NCBI GenBank assembly: GCA_964564675.1
Contig: CAZMBI010000010.1
Span: 1-64,000 of the forward strand
Direction of reading: 5' to 3'
DNA: 64,000 nt
Source: CAZMBI01 sp964564675
Lineage (GTDB): Bacteria > Pseudomonadota > Alphaproteobacteria > Rickettsiales > UBA3002
Both the position numbers and the translations under genes were made by a program. The notes under the pieces were generated by a model, which did not search any database, was not told the DNA's origin, and saw nothing but the letters and a program-made list of their open reading frames with translations. Positions 1 through 8,062 of the stretch are shown one piece after another. The stretch's first letter is position 1. The number at the start of each line of letters is the position of its first letter.

Positions 1-1
1 C

Positions 2-1105
2 GATGATGCGAAGCGAGTCTCTGTGTTTGACCAGCGCATTAAAATACAAGAAGAAGCTCTGGCGCTTCCTTTATTGCCGACCACCACCATCGGTTCTTTC
101 CCACAGACGCAGGAAATCCGGGAAATGCGCGCCAAATTCAAAAAGGGTGACATTTCGCAGGAGGACTATGACGCCTTTCTGTCCAGAAGCACAGAGGAGT
201 TAATCGCATGGCAAGATGAGATCGGTATTGATGTGCCGGTGCATGGCGAATATGAGCGTAATGATATGGTGGAATATTTCGGTGAGCAGCTCGAAGGCTA
301 TGCGTTCACTCACAATGGCTGGGTGCAAAGCTATGGCTCTCGCTGCGTGAAGCCGCCGATCATTTACGGTGACGTTTCTCGGCCCGAACCCATGACGGTG
401 CGCTGGTCGGCCTACGCGCAAAGCCTAACGAAAAAACCTGTCAAAGGCATGCTTACCGGACCGGTGACGATGCTGCAATGGGCGTTTGTGCGTGACGATC
501 AGCCGCGCTCAGAAACCTGCAAGCAAATTGCACTGGCCATCCGCGATGAGGTAAAAGACTTAGAGAGCGCAGGTATTCATGTTGTTCAGATTGACGAGCC
601 AGCCTTCCGTGAAGGTTTACCGCTTCGTCTATCTGATCGCTCTGATTATCTTGCGTGGGCGGTTGAGTCCTTCCGTATTGCATCATCAGGCATTGAAGAT
701 ACCACTCAAATTCACACCCATATGTGCTACTCAGAATTCAACGATATCATCGATTCGATTGCTGATCTGGATGCGGATGTCATTTCGATTGAAACCTCCC
801 GCTCAGCGATGGAGCTGCTCGATGCATTCGTGGAGTTCAAATATCCGAACGAAATTGGGCCAGGCGTGTATGACATTCATAGCCCGCGTATTCCAAAAAC
901 GCAGGAGATGGAGAAGCTCATGCATAAGGCATTGAAAGTGCTGGATGAGAAGCAGGTCTGGGTCAATCCGGATTGCGGCCTGAAAACCCGTAATTGGAAT
1001 GAGGTAAAGCCCGCGCTATCTAATATGGTTCAAGCTGCCCGTAATATTCGCGCTGAAATTGAACTTCGTAAACATAATGTGAAAACGGAGGCTGCCAGTG
1101 CATAA
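2..1105 (+). CDS. metE: Cobalamin-independent methionine synthase, C-terminal catalytic part (5' partial)
   Basis: Transfers a methyl group from 5-methyltetrahydrofolate polyglutamate to homocysteine, the last step of methionine synthesis, in the cytoplasm. The frame is open to the left edge, so only the C-terminal barrel of a roughly 750-residue enzyme is visible. It begins with the family motif LPTTTIGSFPQT and includes NGWVQSYGSR and KGMLTGPVT. The four zinc ligands are present: His and Cys of HTHMC (nt 713-727), Glu of IETSRS (nt 791) and Cys of NPDCGLK (nt 974). An internal GTG at 23 is not a credible start. Its 3' end overlaps the next gene by 8 nt, so the two are probably co-translated. 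Identity is essentially certain from close similarity to E. coli MetE. Confidence 0.97.
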   Translation, partial: DDAKRVSVFDQRIKIQEEALALPLLPTTTIGSFPQTQEIREMRAKFKKGDISQEDYDAFLSRSTEELIAWQDEIGIDVPVHGEYERNDMVEYFGEQLEGYAFTHNGWVQSYGSRCVKPPIIYGDVSRPEPMTVRWSAYAQSLTKKPVKGMLTGPVTMLQWAFVRDDQPRSETCKQIALAIRDEVKDLESAGIHVVQIDEPAFREGLPLRLSDRSDYLAWAVESFRIASSGIEDTTQIHTHMCYSEFNDIIDSIADLDADVISIETSRSAMELLDAFVEFKYPNEIGPGVYDIHSPRIPKTQEMEKLMHKALKVLDEKQVWVNPDCGLKTRNWNEVKPALSNMVQAARNIRAEIELRKHNVKTEAASA

Positions 1106-2312
1106 TCGTCTACCTGTAACCGTATTATCTGGATTTTTGGGTGCGGGTAAGACCACGCTTCTCAATAATGTATTGAACAACCGTGAAGGCAAACGTGTCG
1201 CCGTCATTGTCAACGACATGAGTGAGGTGAATATCGATGCAACGCTTTTGCGCGATGGCAGCGCGAATTTAAGTCGTACTGAAGAAAAGCTAGTGGAAAT
1301 GACCAATGGCTGTATCTGCTGCACGTTGCGGGAAGATTTGCTCAAGGAGGTGCGAACACTTGCCGAAGATGGTCGGTTTGATTATCTGCTGATAGAATCC
1401 ACCGGCATTTCCGAACCGATGCCAGTGGCGGCCACGTTTGATTTCCGCGATGAAAATGACGAAAGCCTATCTGACGTAGCCGAGTTGGATACCATGGTGA
1501 CCGTAGTGGATGCCGCCAACCTGCTGACTGATTACAGTTCGGTGGATTTTCTCAAAGATCGTGGTGAGTCTCTTGGTGATGATGATCAACGCACGCTTGT
1601 TGATCTGTTGGTCGAGCAGATGGAATTTGCCAATGTGATCGTCATCAATAAATGCGATTTGGTAACAAAAGACCAATTGGATATTGTCACCGCGATCGTC
1701 AAGGCGCAGAATCCAGAAGCACGCATCATCTATACCGATCATGGAAAAGTGGCTTTAAGCGACATTATGGGCACTGGCCTGTTTGACTTTGCCAAAGCAG
1801 AAACCATGGCCGGATGGTATAAAGAACTGATGGGTGAGCATACGCCGGAAACAGAAGAGTATGGTATCAGCAGTTTTGTGTACCGTTCGAACAAACCATT
1901 TCACCCACAGCGCTTCTATGCGTTTACGCAAAAATCACATCCCGGCGTGATTCGTGCCAAAGGCTTTTTCTGGCTGGCCAGCCGTATGCACTGGGTGGGG
2001 GAGCTTGCAATTGCTGGTGCATTATTACGCCATCAAGCGGCTGGGCGCTGGTGGGCAAACGTCCCGAAAGACCGTTGGCCGCAGGATGAGGTCTGGCGCA
2101 AGATGCTGGATGAAATCTGGAGCGAACCGTTCGGTGACCGCAGACAGGAAATGGTTTTTATTGGCGCGGGTATGGATAAGTCTGCGATTCGTCAGCAACT
2201 GGATGCCTGTCTGCTAACAGATGCAGAGATGCAGCAAGAATGGAAAAGCTGGGAGAAACTACCCGACCCATTCCCTGAGTGGAACATGGAACAGTTACAG
2301 AAGGCAGGCTAG
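1098..2312 (+). CDS. COG0523 (CobW/ZNG family) GTP-dependent metallochaperone
   Basis: G3E-family P-loop GTPase of the CobW/YjiA/ZigA group, 404 residues. Visible motifs are the Walker A GFLGAGKTT (about residues 11-19), the metal-binding CxCC as NGCICC (about 70-75), the ESTGISEP switch region, the guanine-specificity motif NKCD, and a CobW_C domain in the C-terminal third. The start is GTG at 1098, chosen because it overlaps the metE stop by 8 nt and leads directly into the P-loop domain. Known members deliver zinc or other metals to client enzymes, often in zinc starvation. Overlap with the zinc enzyme MetE suggests, by inference, that MetE is the client or that both belong to a zinc-responsive operon. 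The promoter is outside the window. Confidence 0.9.
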   Translation: MHNRLPVTVLSGFLGAGKTTLLNNVLNNREGKRVAVIVNDMSEVNIDATLLRDGSANLSRTEEKLVEMTNGCICCTLREDLLKEVRTLAEDGRFDYLLIESTGISEPMPVAATFDFRDENDESLSDVAELDTMVTVVDAANLLTDYSSVDFLKDRGESLGDDDQRTLVDLLVEQMEFANVIVINKCDLVTKDQLDIVTAIVKAQNPEARIIYTDHGKVALSDIMGTGLFDFAKAETMAGWYKELMGEHTPETEEYGISSFVYRSNKPFHPQRFYAFTQKSHPGVIRAKGFFWLASRMHWVGELAIAGALLRHQAAGRWWANVPKDRWPQDEVWRKMLDEIWSEPFGDRRQEMVFIGAGMDKSAIRQQLDACLLTDAEMQQEWKSWEKLPDPFPEWNMEQLQKAG

Positions 2313-2641
2313 CCTATATAAAGCTGTGCGTCTGCCTCACGTCGTCTTATCAACCCCTTCAGCCTTCGGCCACCAACTCGGACCCAGCGCAGCAACTGTT
2401 CTGGCGCTTCATCATGTTTTTCGCGGTTCACTTTTCGCCAGAGGGTAGAGCGCTGGAGTGCGCCGCTGCCAAGCTTGAAGGTGAATGATACCAGCGCATT
2501 AAACTGGCCATCAGTGCCCGGCACATCAATCAGGCGCAATACGGCACGTTCTGCAACCTGCACATTCTTGATCAACAATGCCTCGCCAGATTCTTCATTG
2601 TTAAATAAAGATATATATTTACTGTTATATAGCCTACCTTC
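2309..2641 (-). pseudogene. Open frame without a good start, possibly a decayed gene fragment
   Basis: On the minus strand a frame stays open for 110 codons between a TAA at 2642-2644 and a stop at 2309. It has no ATG or GTG. The only candidate start is TTG at 2578, preceded by a purine-rich GGCGAGG. The middle part, with residues such as LIKNVQVAERAVLRLIDVPG, has protein-like composition, while the C-terminal 25 residues are Arg-rich and look random. I recognise no family. It may be the tail of a lost gene or coincidence. Confidence 0.22.
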
Positions 2642-2733
2642 TTAAAATAGAGAAGGAATTATGAATTATTGTAATTTTTGCTGCTTCGGCTGAAACTATT
2701 TGACCTAAATGCCAGTTAATGATAAATTAATAT
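2313..2733. other. 421-nt intergenic gap
   Basis: Between the COG0523 gene and the 338-aa gene. The first half is GC-balanced and holds the weak minus-strand frame described separately. The second half (about 2595-2733) is clearly AT-rich, which fits a promoter for the downstream gene, though no convincing -35/-10 pair stands out. A perfect 10-nt palindrome AGGCTAGCCT lies at the COG0523 stop but has no T-run, so it is not a clear terminator. Confidence 0.5.
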
Positions 2734-3750
2734 ATGGTATCTAATAATCATACAGACGCATCTGAATCCGCCGTCAGCGAGCAGGATCGCGAGGCATACT
2801 GCGAGTCTCAAGCGGCTTCAAAAGCACAAGAGGTGGAGCGGCGAGCACTTCGGGTCATGCGTGATCGGCGCCTGGGGCGTCATGAAGAAGATCAGGCATT
2901 TTTATCAGCGCCTGATGGCAAGGGGTATAAAGACCCGGATGTTGGCCAGTTAGAAAGAAGTGTTGTCGGCCCCACTTACTTTGCTTGGACAGACCTCACC
3001 CGCAACGACACGATCACCAGACAAACCGAACAACAGCTATATGCCAAGTGTCTAGACGATGCGACGCAGGGTGAGATAGCCAGATGGCAAAGAAAGCTTG
3101 ATCAGCCGGACACGCTTGACAGTCAGAAGCAACAGGTAGCAGTTGGTCCCGTTGACATATATAATTTAACAACCCCATGGTGGCGCGCATCTCCCGGCGC
3201 GTCCGAACCACCGTCTCAAGATAAACCGGCAGAACCGATAGAAGCTCCGAAGCAAATAGCACAGCAAACCGGGACAAGGCCATTACCGGCTTTGGAATTG
3301 ATGGAGCCGCCTGCCCCTGATAAAGGCACGCAAATGGCACAGCGAGCGGCATTACCGGATTTAGAGCCGATCATCGATGATGAAGGTAATCCGATCTCAA
3401 CTGAAAGCGGCCCCGAAAGCGGTCAACAAACCCGCACAGCCGCGGCAGCCGCCCCCGATGAACGGCAATTACAAGCAGGTCAAATCATACGGGAGGGGGT
3501 GAATGTTCCAGACCCCGTCAGGGAGTATGCACGCGAAGCAGGTTTAAGGATTCGCCCGTATCAGGTTTATGAGACCGGAAAACGTGACATTTCATTTAAC
3601 GGCACGAGGCGCACCTATCCAATTGGTGAGGAAGGTACGAAAGGGTGGTGCGTGAATGACATTAGGTCAAAGTGGAGTAGCAAAGAGATTGTTCCCTGCG
3701 TTCCAGCGCAAAACTCACGGGTGGCATCAAGCGGCAGCCGCGCCAGGTAA
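2734..3750 (+). CDS. Orphan hydrophilic protein, 338 aa
   Basis: I recognise no family. The protein has no signal peptide and no hydrophobic segment. The N-terminal 60 residues are charged and likely helical, with several Gln/Glu/Arg-rich stretches. Residues about 150-250 are Pro/Ala/Gln-rich and probably disordered. A C-terminal block of about 90 residues (after AAAAAPDERQLQ) is more ordered in composition and contains two Cys (GWCVND, VPCVPA). The ATG at 2734 has no good ribosome-binding site in its AT-rich leader, so the start is uncertain. It stands alone, convergent with the next gene. Coding status is supported by length and composition only. Confidence 0.55.
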   Translation: MVSNNHTDASESAVSEQDREAYCESQAASKAQEVERRALRVMRDRRLGRHEEDQAFLSAPDGKGYKDPDVGQLERSVVGPTYFAWTDLTRNDTITRQTEQQLYAKCLDDATQGEIARWQRKLDQPDTLDSQKQQVAVGPVDIYNLTTPWWRASPGASEPPSQDKPAEPIEAPKQIAQQTGTRPLPALELMEPPAPDKGTQMAQRAALPDLEPIIDDEGNPISTESGPESGQQTRTAAAAAPDERQLQAGQIIREGVNVPDPVREYAREAGLRIRPYQVYETGKRDISFNGTRRTYPIGEEGTKGWCVNDIRSKWSSKEIVPCVPAQNSRVASSGSRAR

Positions 3751-3815
3751 GGCCTGTGATTTTATAACCGCTTGCATGTTTGGCCCGCATTGATCCAGGG
3801 CCTGTTACGCGCCCG

Positions 3816-4541
3816 TTACATATCCGCTTTGCCGTTGAGCAACGCCTCAACTTCTTCGGGTGAGAGGCCTTCCTGCACTGGCCGGGCTGCTGGCTGCGGC
3901 GCGTCCTGCACCGGAGGCGGCGCTTCCGGCGATGCCTGCGGAGCCGGCTCAGGCGGGGGCGCCATTGGTTCCTCCCGGGCTTCCGGTTTGGCTTCCGGTT
4001 TAGCTTCGGCTTTTGGTTCCGATTTGGGTTCTGGCTTGGTTTGGGCTTTTGGCGGCTGCGCAGGCCGCGGTGCTGGTGCCGGCTGCTGCAACGCCACTTC
4101 GGATTTTGATTCCGCCTGCAAATCGGTAATCATGATTTCTTCAAACGGCACCTCATGCGACTCGCCCTCGCCGGATTCGTCCAGAGCTGCAAACAGCAGG
4201 GTTTTCATCTCTTCTTCATCGGGCAGTTCTGGATCGGTCTGTACGGCGTCGCTGCCGCCGTCTTCCAGTTGGTCGGGCTTCAATACCAGGTAACGGTAAA
4301 ACGTCTCTTGCTCGATTTTAAAGGGCCGGGCGACATCAGCGTTCTGATAGGCTTCATACGCCGAATCCGCTTCCACCAGTTTGAAGTGATCCGGCGAGCT
4401 ATACACGCGATAAAGCGGCTTGTCGCTGAAGGCGAAGCGTTTGTGATGGATGGTCAACGCCGAAAGCGGCGCGTGTTCATCCTGGTGATGCCCGTTCACT
4501 CCGTTCAACTCGTTCAGATTTATGCCGTTGCGTTCTGTCAT
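3816..4541 (-). CDS. Unknown protein with Lys-Pro-Glu repeats and FliM-like C-terminal peptide
   Basis: 241 residues in three parts. Residues 1-95 look globular, with RFAFSDKPLYRVYSSPDHF and YEAYQNADVARPFKIEQ. A disordered linker (about 145-225) is built of Lys-Pro-Glu/Ala repeats followed by Pro/Ala/Gln. The last residues are LSPEEVEALLNG. That end closely resembles the LSQxEIDALLNG peptide at the N-terminus of FliM, which binds phosphorylated CheY, but here it sits at the C-terminus. No flagellar gene is nearby. It follows the PAS_5 gene by 10 nt and the folate operon on the same strand. Function unknown; a tethered peptide that recruits a response regulator is an inference. Confidence 0.7.
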   Translation of the reverse strand: MTERNGINLNELNGVNGHHQDEHAPLSALTIHHKRFAFSDKPLYRVYSSPDHFKLVEADSAYEAYQNADVARPFKIEQETFYRYLVLKPDQLEDGGSDAVQTDPELPDEEEMKTLLFAALDESGEGESHEVPFEEIMITDLQAESKSEVALQQPAPAPRPAQPPKAQTKPEPKSEPKAEAKPEAKPEAREEPMAPPPEPAPQASPEAPPPVQDAPQPAARPVQEGLSPEEVEALLNGKADM

Positions 4542-4551
4542 CGTCGACTCG

Positions 4552-5010
4552 TTAAAAGGCTTTCCATTTCATGCCACCGATAATGAACCCGATATGGTGT
4601 TCATCGCGCCCCAGCGGCATCATGCAGGAGCGAAATTTAATCAGCATATTGTTAATATTAGTAAATTCAGATTCTTCCGTTTCCGGCTGACTTGTTTTAA
4701 CGATTTCCTTAAATCGCTTAATCAGCGGCAGGTTGCTCGGATAAACCAGCTTTTCCAGCACCTGCTTGTTGACCAGATCATCGCCATACGCATCAATCAG
4801 CGACTGCCCGAGATAAGTATACTTGAATTCGGAGCCGATGTCATCGACATGATCATCGTCGACGCGGACCAGAAAACAGTTCGGCCATAATTCGGTAATC
4901 TCATCGGGATCAATGTCCGCTTCCAGCGGAAACAAGCGTCCGTTGCGCTTTTGCTCCCAATACTGCATCAATCGCTGGTTGATGCGCTTTTCTTCAGATC
5001 GTCCCACCAC
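4552..5010 (-). CDS. PAS_5 family protein
   Basis: 152 residues matching the alphaproteobacterial PAS_5 family by pattern: WEQKRNGRLFPLEADIDPDEI near the N-terminus, then a PAS-like core with TYLGQSLIDAYGDDL. The family is widespread in the class, and its members are mostly stand-alone single-domain proteins of unknown ligand. The start is GTG at 5010, supported by an upstream GGGAGA at good spacing; no ATG gives a better N-terminus. It lies 36 nt downstream of folC and 10 nt upstream of the unknown gene at 3816-4541, so the two may form the tail of the folate transcription unit. Confidence 0.75.
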   Translation of the reverse strand: MVGRSEEKRINQRLMQYWEQKRNGRLFPLEADIDPDEITELWPNCFLVRVDDDHVDDIGSEFKYTYLGQSLIDAYGDDLVNKQVLEKLVYPSNLPLIKRFKEIVKTSQPETEESEFTNINNMLIKFRSCMMPLGRDEHHIGFIIGGMKWKAF

Positions 5011-5046
5011 GGTTTCTCCCTTGTGATGCGCCCTATTATGGTGCGT

Positions 5047-6303
5047 TTATACCTCCGAGGCAAGCACCCGGCCCGCCAGATACAACGATCCGCCGATAAG
5101 AATCGTCCGCGCGCCGGCCGTTGCGGCCGCCTCAACCACCGACAGCAGGGATGCGCATGGCCGCACAGTGATGCCTGCCGCCGAGGCAGCTGCCACCAGC
5201 CGGTCCACCGGCATAGCCTCAGGCTCGGCCTCAATAGGGACCGCATAAAGCAACCGGCTGACCTCGGCAAGCGGTTTTAAAAAAGCGGCAGCATCTTTGT
5301 GCTTGGTCATACCGCAAATGACGGCCGGTGCGGGCTGCCCGCCCAGCCAGTCGGCCAGCGCCTCGCCGGCGGCCGGATTGTGCCCGCCGTCAAGCCACAC
5401 GCTCACATGTGCGGGCAGCGCATCGCGCAGCGGCCCTCTGGTGATAGGCTGCAAACGCGCCGGCCAGCGGGCGCTGGCCAGGGCCTGCTGCCAGTTTTCA
5501 TCGGCAGCCGTGCTATCCGTGGCCTTAGCCAGCAACTCCCACGCCTTCACGGCGGCGGCGGCATTTACCCACTGATGCGCACCCGGCAGCGACAACTGCG
5601 ACACTGTCGCTTGTAATGCCTTAACATCCGCTTCGCTAACCGGATACAGCGGCGTGCCGGTTTCAGCCGCCACGCGCGCGATCACCGCCATCGCCTCCGG
5701 GGCTTGCGGCGCGATCACGGCCGGCACGCCGGGTTTTAAAATCCCTGCTTTTTCATAGGCGATTTTAGCGATGGTATCACCGAGATATTCCGCATGGTCC
5801 ATCGAAACCGGCGTGATGATACTCACCGCCGGCCGATTAATCACGTTGGTCGCGTCAAAGCGACCGCCCATCCCCACTTCGAGCAGGGTGACATCCGCCG
5901 GATACGCCGCAAAGGCGGCAAACGCCGCCGCCGTATTGGCCTCAAAGAAAGTGAGCGGATAGGCTGCCTGACGCGCGATAATTGCCTCGACCAGCGGAAT
6001 CAGCGCTTCATCACTGATTTCATCGCCGTCTACGATAATCCGCTCGTTAAACCGTATCAAGTGCGGCGAGGTAAAGATGTGGCAACGCTGACCCTGCGCC
6101 TCGCACAAGGCGCGCAAAAAGGCGATGGTGGAGCCTTTACCATTGGTACCCGCCACATGCACTACCGGCGGGATGTGCGCCTGCGGCGTGCCCGCCGCCT
6201 CAAGATAGCGGGCAATGCGCCCGAGCGACAGATCGATGTCCGCCGGGTCGGAATGGGGCAGTTGGGACAGAACAGCGGTTAACGCAGCGCTTTGCTTCAT
6301 CAC
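5047..6303 (-). CDS. folC: Bifunctional dihydrofolate/folylpolyglutamate synthase
   Basis: Adds glutamate to dihydropteroate and then further glutamates to reduced folates, ATP-dependent, cytoplasmic. The Mur-ligase-type P-loop VAGTNGKGST lies at about residues 49-58. It is followed by SPHLIRFNERI, MGGRFDATN and the C-terminal WLDGGHNPAAGEAL motif, all typical of FolC. The length of 418 is normal. The start ATGATG at 6303 overlaps the folP stop (ATGA arrangement), indicating translational coupling. Last of four folate genes in one operon. Confidence 0.96.
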   Translation of the reverse strand: MMKQSAALTAVLSQLPHSDPADIDLSLGRIARYLEAAGTPQAHIPPVVHVAGTNGKGSTIAFLRALCEAQGQRCHIFTSPHLIRFNERIIVDGDEISDEALIPLVEAIIARQAAYPLTFFEANTAAAFAAFAAYPADVTLLEVGMGGRFDATNVINRPAVSIITPVSMDHAEYLGDTIAKIAYEKAGILKPGVPAVIAPQAPEAMAVIARVAAETGTPLYPVSEADVKALQATVSQLSLPGAHQWVNAAAAVKAWELLAKATDSTAADENWQQALASARWPARLQPITRGPLRDALPAHVSVWLDGGHNPAAGEALADWLGGQPAPAVICGMTKHKDAAAFLKPLAEVSRLLYAVPIEAEPEAMPVDRLVAAASAAGITVRPCASLLSVVEAAATAGARTILIGGSLYLAGRVLASEV

Positions 6304-7079
6304 TCAAGCCTGTTCAACAGAAGCCGGTGGCGCACCACGTTATGCACGCGCAACCACGGGATATGCCGTTGCGCCAGCAGGCCGGAAACGGCCAGCGTCA
6401 ACTCATCGCGCGCCGCGGCAGGTTTATCCGTAAACAATGACAAAAAGGACTTGCGCGAATGCCCGATCAGCAACGGCAACGGGGCCAGTTCATCAAGCCG
6501 GGCCAGCAGCGCGAGCGATTGCACGGCGCTTTTGCCGAACCCGATACCCGGATCATACACTAAGCGCTCGGGCGCGACGCCATATTCCGCCAGGCGCGCC
6601 TGCTGGCTGCGGAAGAAGGCATCAACCGCCGCCACCGGATCGTCGGTCTCAGGCAGCGTGTCGTTGGGATCGGCCGGTATGGCGCGCGCATGCATGAGCA
6701 CCAGCTGACAGGTGCTCTCGGCGACCACGCGGATCATCGCCTCGTCGCGAAACCCGCTGACGTCGTTGATCCAGTCCACACCCAGCGCGAGCGCCCGGGC
6801 GGCGCTTTCGGCGTGGCGCGTATCAAGGCTGACCAGCACGCCCGCCTCCTGGCAACGTGCGACTGCGCGTGCCAGCACCGGCTCCAGCCGGGCCCATTCC
6901 TGCTCCGGCGACAGCGGCGTTGCCCCCGGCCGGGTAGATTCCGCCCCGATATCCACGCCGTCAGCCCCGGCGTCGATCAGCCGTTCCAGCCGTTCAAGCG
7001 CCTGTTCTGGCACGTCTGCCTGCCCGCCATCCGAAAACGAGTCAGGCGTGAGGTTGAGGATACCCAGCAGTTTCGTCAT
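6300..7079 (-). CDS. folP: Dihydropteroate synthase
   Basis: Condenses p-aminobenzoate with 6-hydroxymethyl-7,8-dihydropterin pyrophosphate; the target of sulfonamides. Both signature motifs are visible: GILNLTPDSFSDGG right at the N-terminus and DGVDIGAESTRPGA after it, then DPGIGFGKS and the C-terminal RVHNV with its pterin-site residues. The frame extends upstream to 7214, but the Arg-rich extra 45 residues are not family-like, so I place the start at ATG 7079 (259 aa). This start lies inside the 3' end of folK (38-nt overlap). The 4-nt overlap with folC completes the coupling. Confidence 0.95.
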   Translation of the reverse strand: MTKLLGILNLTPDSFSDGGQADVPEQALERLERLIDAGADGVDIGAESTRPGATPLSPEQEWARLEPVLARAVARCQEAGVLVSLDTRHAESAARALALGVDWINDVSGFRDEAMIRVVAESTCQLVLMHARAIPADPNDTLPETDDPVAAVDAFFRSQQARLAEYGVAPERLVYDPGIGFGKSAVQSLALLARLDELAPLPLLIGHSRKSFLSLFTDKPAAARDELTLAVSGLLAQRHIPWLRVHNVVRHRLLLNRLE

Positions 7080-7590
7080 CGTCAGGCCGTCTGATCGCGG
7101 TGGTGGACTCAAGCGCATCGCATAGCTGCGCGATGGTTTTGCCCTGCGCCGGGCCCGGCGCAGGGTAGCGCCACTCCGGGGCGATATCACGCCAGGGCAA
7201 AAGAACAAAATCACGCGCCGGCACGCCCGGATGCGGCAATGTCAAAGCGTCGCTGTCCAATACGTGATCGTCATAAGCGAGTATGTCCAGATCAATCGGA
7301 CGTGGGGACCAATCGCCTTTGCGCTGGCGGCCGAGGCCATATTCAATCTCGCACGATATGTCCAGCAGGCTGTGTGGCAGCAAACCGGTATGCAGCGCCG
7401 CCACCGCATTTAAAAACGGTTTATCCCATTCGGGCGGGTCGCCTGCGCGCAGCAGGGCCGGGCTTTCATACAGCGGCGACAATGCCACCACCTTCACATC
7501 CGGCAACGCGCGCAGATGCAAGAGCGCCTGGCCGATCAGCTCCTCACTGTCACCCTGATTGCTGCCCAACCCGATAAATACCACCGCCAT
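7042..7590 (-). CDS. folK: 6-hydroxymethyl-7,8-dihydropterin pyrophosphokinase
   Basis: Transfers pyrophosphate from ATP to hydroxymethyl-dihydropterin, the step before FolP. Seen: the N-terminal FIGLGSNQGD motif, SPLYESPAL, and the HPPK signature GDWSPRPIDLDILAYDD (about residues 92-108) holding the two Mg-binding Asp. The C-terminal part has LPHPGVPARDFVLLPW. At 182 residues it is normal length. It lies 5 nt downstream of folB, and its 3' end overlaps the folP start. Confidence 0.95.
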   Translation of the reverse strand: MAVVFIGLGSNQGDSEELIGQALLHLRALPDVKVVALSPLYESPALLRAGDPPEWDKPFLNAVAALHTGLLPHSLLDISCEIEYGLGRQRKGDWSPRPIDLDILAYDDHVLDSDALTLPHPGVPARDFVLLPWRDIAPEWRYPAPGPAQGKTIAQLCDALESTTAIRRPDDDETAGYPQPHA

Positions 7591-7595
7591 AATGC

Positions 7596-8009
7596 CTACC
7601 CATTCTCCGCTTGCGGCAGGTCGGAATAGATGAACGACGCGCCGCCCGATAAAGCAGGCACCGGCGAGGCGATTTTATGCAGGCGCACGCGAATTTTAAT
7701 GGCCTGCGCACGGTCTGCGTCAAAACACTCCGCCAGATACTCGCGCGTCTGAATATAAAGCTGATGCGTGAGATATTCGATCAAATGAAACGATTTGCCT
7801 TTAACAAAACGGATGAGCGCGTCGCTTAACGTCCCATAGCAGATATACTGCTCGCTGTGATCATTTTCGACGCATTCAGGCAGTGCGGGCAGGAAAAAAT
7901 GGATATCCACCTCCACCGTCTGCGGTTGCGCGCTTTCATCTTCGGGAACGCCCAGATGCACGCACAGGCGTAACCGATTTAGTTGCAATGTGGCCGGATA
8001 ATACGTCAT
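7596..8009 (-). CDS. folB: Dihydroneopterin aldolase
   Basis: Cleaves dihydroneopterin to hydroxymethyl-dihydropterin and glycolaldehyde, feeding FolK. The small tunnelling fold is recognisable from LRLCVHLGVPEDESAQPQ at the N-terminus, the YGTLSDAL segment with the catalytic-region Tyr, and FHLIEYLTHQL carrying the Glu that anchors the pterin. 137 residues, a little longer than the usual 120. First gene of the folB-folK-folP-folC operon; its promoter must lie in the 53-nt gap shared with pabC. Confidence 0.88.
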   Translation of the reverse strand: MTYYPATLQLNRLRLCVHLGVPEDESAQPQTVEVDIHFFLPALPECVENDHSEQYICYGTLSDALIRFVKGKSFHLIEYLTHQLYIQTREYLAECFDADRAQAIKIRVRLHKIASPVPALSGGASFIYSDLPQAENG

Positions 8010-8062
8010 GATCTGAATTTCCTAGTGGTTTGGGGCATCTCGGCTTATAAAGCAAGTCAATT
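8010..8062. promoter_or_regulatory. Divergent promoter region between folB and pabC
   Basis: The 53-nt gap separates the minus-strand folate operon from the plus-strand pabC-pabB pair, so both promoters must sit here or overlap the 5' ends. No clear consensus hexamers or operator can be picked out by eye. Shared control of the pterin and p-aminobenzoate branches is an inference from the layout. Confidence 0.4.

Noticed and set aside
3751..3815. GGCCC...GGGCC hairpin as a terminator between convergent genes
   Set aside because: The stem is present but no T-run follows on either strand, so an intrinsic terminator is not supported.
3930..4080. Repeated GGCTTCC/GGTTC words considered as a DNA repeat element
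   Set aside because: They encode the Lys-Pro-Glu linker of a real ORF and follow codon periodicity, so they are a protein-level repeat.
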